From: Chlamydiota bacterium
GTDB lineage: Bacteria > Chlamydiota > Chlamydiia > Chlamydiales > Rhabdochlamydiaceae
Direction of reading: 5' to 3'
Length of the DNA stretch: 7,647 nucleotides
Assembly (NCBI GenBank): GCA_011065225.1
Contig: JAAKFC010000070.1
Location: 1 to 7,647 of the forward strand
Shown here: positions 6,090 through 7,647 of the stretch, piece after piece
Layout of the letters: every line of letters starts with the position of its first letter
Numbering within the stretch: position 1 is the stretch's first letter
The notes under the pieces: model-generated
The model's database searches: none
Told to the model about the DNA's origin: nothing
Seen by the model: the letters and a program-made list of their open reading frames with translations, nothing else
Position numbers and translations under genes: made by a program

Positions 6090-6854
6090 TTAGTGTTTTT
6101 TAAATAGAATGGCATTACTGTTTTCAATTTCACAGACTATATCACACTCATCAAGTAATACCCATAAAGTTTTCATTCTCGTCAATTTTTCATCAATAAG
6201 GAGAAATACATTTGATAAAAGAATATACCCCCCAGATTTTACCTTAGGTAGATAGAGTTGAGCATTAAGAAGAGATTCTTCTTCCGAAAGCCCCCCTAGA
6301 AGATGAAGAAAATCAATGGAACTGATTTGAGATAAAGCTTCTCGAGGAGTTGCATGTATAACTTTGCAATAAGGACTTAATTCCCATTCATGAATCATAG
6401 AGGTCAGCTCATTTTTTGCTGATTGCATATTAACAGTTGACCACCATTCATAATTTACATCTTTGGAACTAATCCCCTGAATTGCTTTATCATTCGACCA
6501 AGCATCAATAGCATAGGCACAGCCATATTTAAGATAACTTAAAGTTGCAGCAATCGGCAGAAAATAAGAGCCCTTAAAGGTTCCAACTTCAACACACACA
6601 TTTGGTTTTGTAAGAAGAATAAACTCTATCATTAAATTTGCTTGTGCTTCTGAACACCACCCTTCTTTTGCTCGCGCAATTACCCTCTTCTTAAAGTTTT
6701 TAAATTTTTCATCATTAAGAGCTTTTGATATATCAATTGGTTTTTCTGACATGCTATGAAAAGGGTCCCATTCAGCAAATAACAAATTACTCTTACATGC
6801 TAGAACAATAGTAAAAAAGGCTTTCAAAAATAGTGTCTTAAAAAAATCTGACAT
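6090..6854 (-). CDS. Exported class I SAM methyltransferase-like protein with degenerate acidic motifs
   Basis: The protein has 254 residues. A leader (1-27) ends in LLFA; VLAC at 17-20 is a weak lipobox. The SAM-binding loop is well kept: CVEVGTFKGS (87-96), then AIDAW (115-119). The later part follows the Methyltransf_24 layout, IDFLHLLGGLSEEESL (180-195) and LPKVKSGGYILLSN (202-215), but the usual HIDGDHS has become HLLGGLS and the terminal DD has become SN, so the acidic or histidine ligands are missing. This suggests a SAM-binding partner or an altered chemistry. Start ATG 6854 has GAGG five bases upstream. The next gene, a related protein retaining those acidic residues, starts immediately downstream, so the two are probably cotranscribed and might act as a heteromer. 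Confidence 0.75.
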   Translation of the reverse strand: MSDFFKTLFLKAFFTIVLACKSNLLFAEWDPFHSMSEKPIDISKALNDEKFKNFKKRVIARAKEGWCSEAQANLMIEFILLTKPNVCVEVGTFKGSYFLPIAATLSYLKYGCAYAIDAWSNDKAIQGISSKDVNYEWWSTVNMQSAKNELTSMIHEWELSPYCKVIHATPREALSQISSIDFLHLLGGLSEEESLLNAQLYLPKVKSGGYILLSNVFLLIDEKLTRMKTLWVLLDECDIVCEIENSNAILFKKH

Positions 6855-6879
6855 TTAGACCTCATTAAATTTCTTAGAT

Positions 6880-7005
6880 TCATGGCTTCAAAAAGAAAAG
6901 ACACTCATCATTTACTGAATATTTTTTTTCTAACCTGCAATGTTGATGAAGAAAGGCAACAGCTTTCCGAGTTTGATGCCAATTAGCGTCATCAAATAAA
7001 AGGCG
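6880..7005 (-). pseudogene. Remnant of the C-terminus of a third methyltransferase-like gene
   Basis: The minus-strand frame reads RLLFDDANWHQTRKAVAFLH and ends, 41 codons in all, in LFFLKP before TGA at 6880-6882. The FDD-x-W-x-x-x-x-KAV pattern and the hydrophobic-KP ending are typical of the C-terminal end of class I methyltransferases of the TylF/Methyltransf_24 kind (after the GG-hydrophobic strand). The frame is closed upstream by TAA at 7006-7008, and an adjacent frame continues coding-like sequence (VPKIDGIYFLTPFI) to the edge of the palindrome at 7027. I read it as a decayed gene cut off by a frameshift and the repeat, lying just upstream of the two intact methyltransferase genes. 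Confidence 0.4.
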
Positions 7006-7026
7006 TTAGAAAATAAATACCATCAA

Positions 7027-7216
7027 TTTTTGGAACATATACAGATCATGATTCAAAAATCGGAAATTTCACAATGAGACCCTCAAATTTTTCAACTCCG
7101 ACGAGCTGCGGTGTTCATAGACACGGAGCGAGGAACAGGTGAAAAATTTGAGGATGAGTCGAAGCGGTGAAAAACCGATTTTTGAATCATGATCTGTATA
7201 ACCTATTTCCAAAAAA
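7027..7216 (-). repeat. Palindromic repeat, family B copy 2, with perfect 26-bp arms
   Basis: TATACAGATCATGATTC and the following bases (7038-7063) are perfectly inverted at 7175-7200. A further TTTTTGGAA/TTCCAAAAA pair lies outside (7027-7035 and 7207-7215), and an inner perfect 14-base pair lies at 7081-7094 and 7140-7153. The reverse complement aligns with 2593-2755, sharing the 20-base block at 7119-7138 and the 11-base block at 7099-7109. The near-perfect arms suggest recent acquisition or selection for structure. No ORF is seen inside. Confidence 0.8.
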
Positions 7217-7264
7217 TATGGTTAAGGATATAGCTAAACTCCATTTTTGATGCAACATGGAAAG

Positions 7265-7438
7265 ATAAGGAGATACTGAATAACTCCGAAATTTCAGATT
7301 CTCAGATGGATTTCGGAGAAAAAATGCTCTTTGGAGTAATAAGCTGACCATTTACAGTCAGCGGTTTGCGAAAAGAGGGTTTTTGCCCGAAAGACGCTGA
7401 AGATGAAACAGCAGAGTTATTCAGTATCCCCATAAGGA
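7265..7438. repeat. MITE-like palindromic element with 15-bp inverted ends and 7-base direct repeats
   Basis: GATACTGAATAACTC (7272-7286) is perfectly inverted at 7414-7428. ATAAGGA occurs just outside on both sides (7265-7271 and 7432-7438), as a target-site duplication would, with three extra C bases on the right. Inner stems include TCCGAAAT/ATTTCGGA (7285-7292 with 7310-7317) and GCTGAC/GTCAGC (7343-7348 with 7357-7362). It is about the same size as the other palindromes but shares no obvious sequence with them. It lies between the family B copy and the 3' end of the next gene. Confidence 0.65.
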
Positions 7439-7443
7439 AGCTG

Positions 7444-7647
7444 TCACGGATCTAATGAATCAATGAGCTTTATATCTCTAAAATCCTTTTCAGAGCCCCT
7501 ATCCATTTTCATTTTTTTTACTAAATCAACTGCTACAAATTTAATGCCTTCATAATAAAAATGACATTCAGGGTTATACAAAATTTCATCAAGCCCCACT
7601 GAATGATGATGCAAATGAGGATTATGAGAATCGATTTCATAATTCTT
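7444..7647 (-). CDS. C-terminal end of a nucleotidyltransferase-like protein, paralogue of the 692-residue protein
   Basis: Only the last 67 codons are present, ending in TGA at 7444-7446; the gene continues beyond the window. The peptide includes LDEILYNPECHFYYEGIKF and DRGSEKDFRDIKLID. By eye it matches residues 619-684 of the 692-residue protein at about 39 of 66 positions. That segment follows the DIDILH motif in the full protein and belongs to the nucleotidyltransferase-like C-terminal domain. Whether the paralogue also has the glycosyltransferase and ParB-like parts, or a signal peptide, cannot be seen. It ends soon after LID, whereas the 692-residue protein runs on for ten more residues into the antisense of a methyltransferase gene. 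Confidence 0.8.
   Translation of the reverse strand, partial: KNYEIDSHNPHLHHHSVGLDEILYNPECHFYYEGIKFVAVDLVKKMKMDRGSEKDFRDIKLIDSLDP

Overview
This is an AT-rich bacterial window. Introns are absent, genes are short and directional, and several starts have clear Shine-Dalgarno sequences. At least five of the seven coding regions begin with a Sec-type signal peptide or hydrophobic leader. They encode nucleotide- or SAM-dependent enzymes of kinds normally found in the cytosol. That pattern, together with the many palindromic intergenic repeats, suggests a host-associated Gram-negative bacterium, perhaps a Chlamydiae-like or Legionella-like amoeba symbiont. The taxon is a guess; no ribosomal or other marker gene is present.

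Layout. Positions 1-1196 (minus strand) hold a two-gene operon: a tandem-HIT-domain protein followed 17 bases later by the 5' end of an ATP sulfurylase gene that runs off the window. Positions 1210-1757 are intergenic and contain a long palindromic repeat (family A). A PAPS-type sulfotransferase with a signal peptide follows on the plus strand (1758-2498). The gap 2499-3267 carries a second palindrome family (B) abutting another family A copy, then a promoter. Positions 3268-5346 (plus) encode a 692-residue exported protein with three regions: GT25-like glycosyltransferase, ParB-like, and nucleotidyltransferase-like. Its 3' end overlaps, tail to tail, the second of two adjacent minus-strand genes for exported class I methyltransferase-like proteins (5307-6854). 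Upstream of those lie the decayed tail of what looks like a third methyltransferase, a family B palindrome, and a further unrelated palindrome. The window ends in the 3' end of a second gene related to the C-terminus of the 692-residue protein.

Working together (inference): ATP sulfurylase makes APS, HIT proteins are known to act on APS and other adenylyl compounds, and the sulfotransferase uses PAPS, so the left third reads as a sulfate activation and transfer module. The right part reads as glycan or small-molecule modification (glycosyl, nucleotidyl and methyl transfer). Because most products look exported, they may act outside the bacterial cytosol, possibly in the host, where ATP, PAPS, UDP-sugars and SAM are available.
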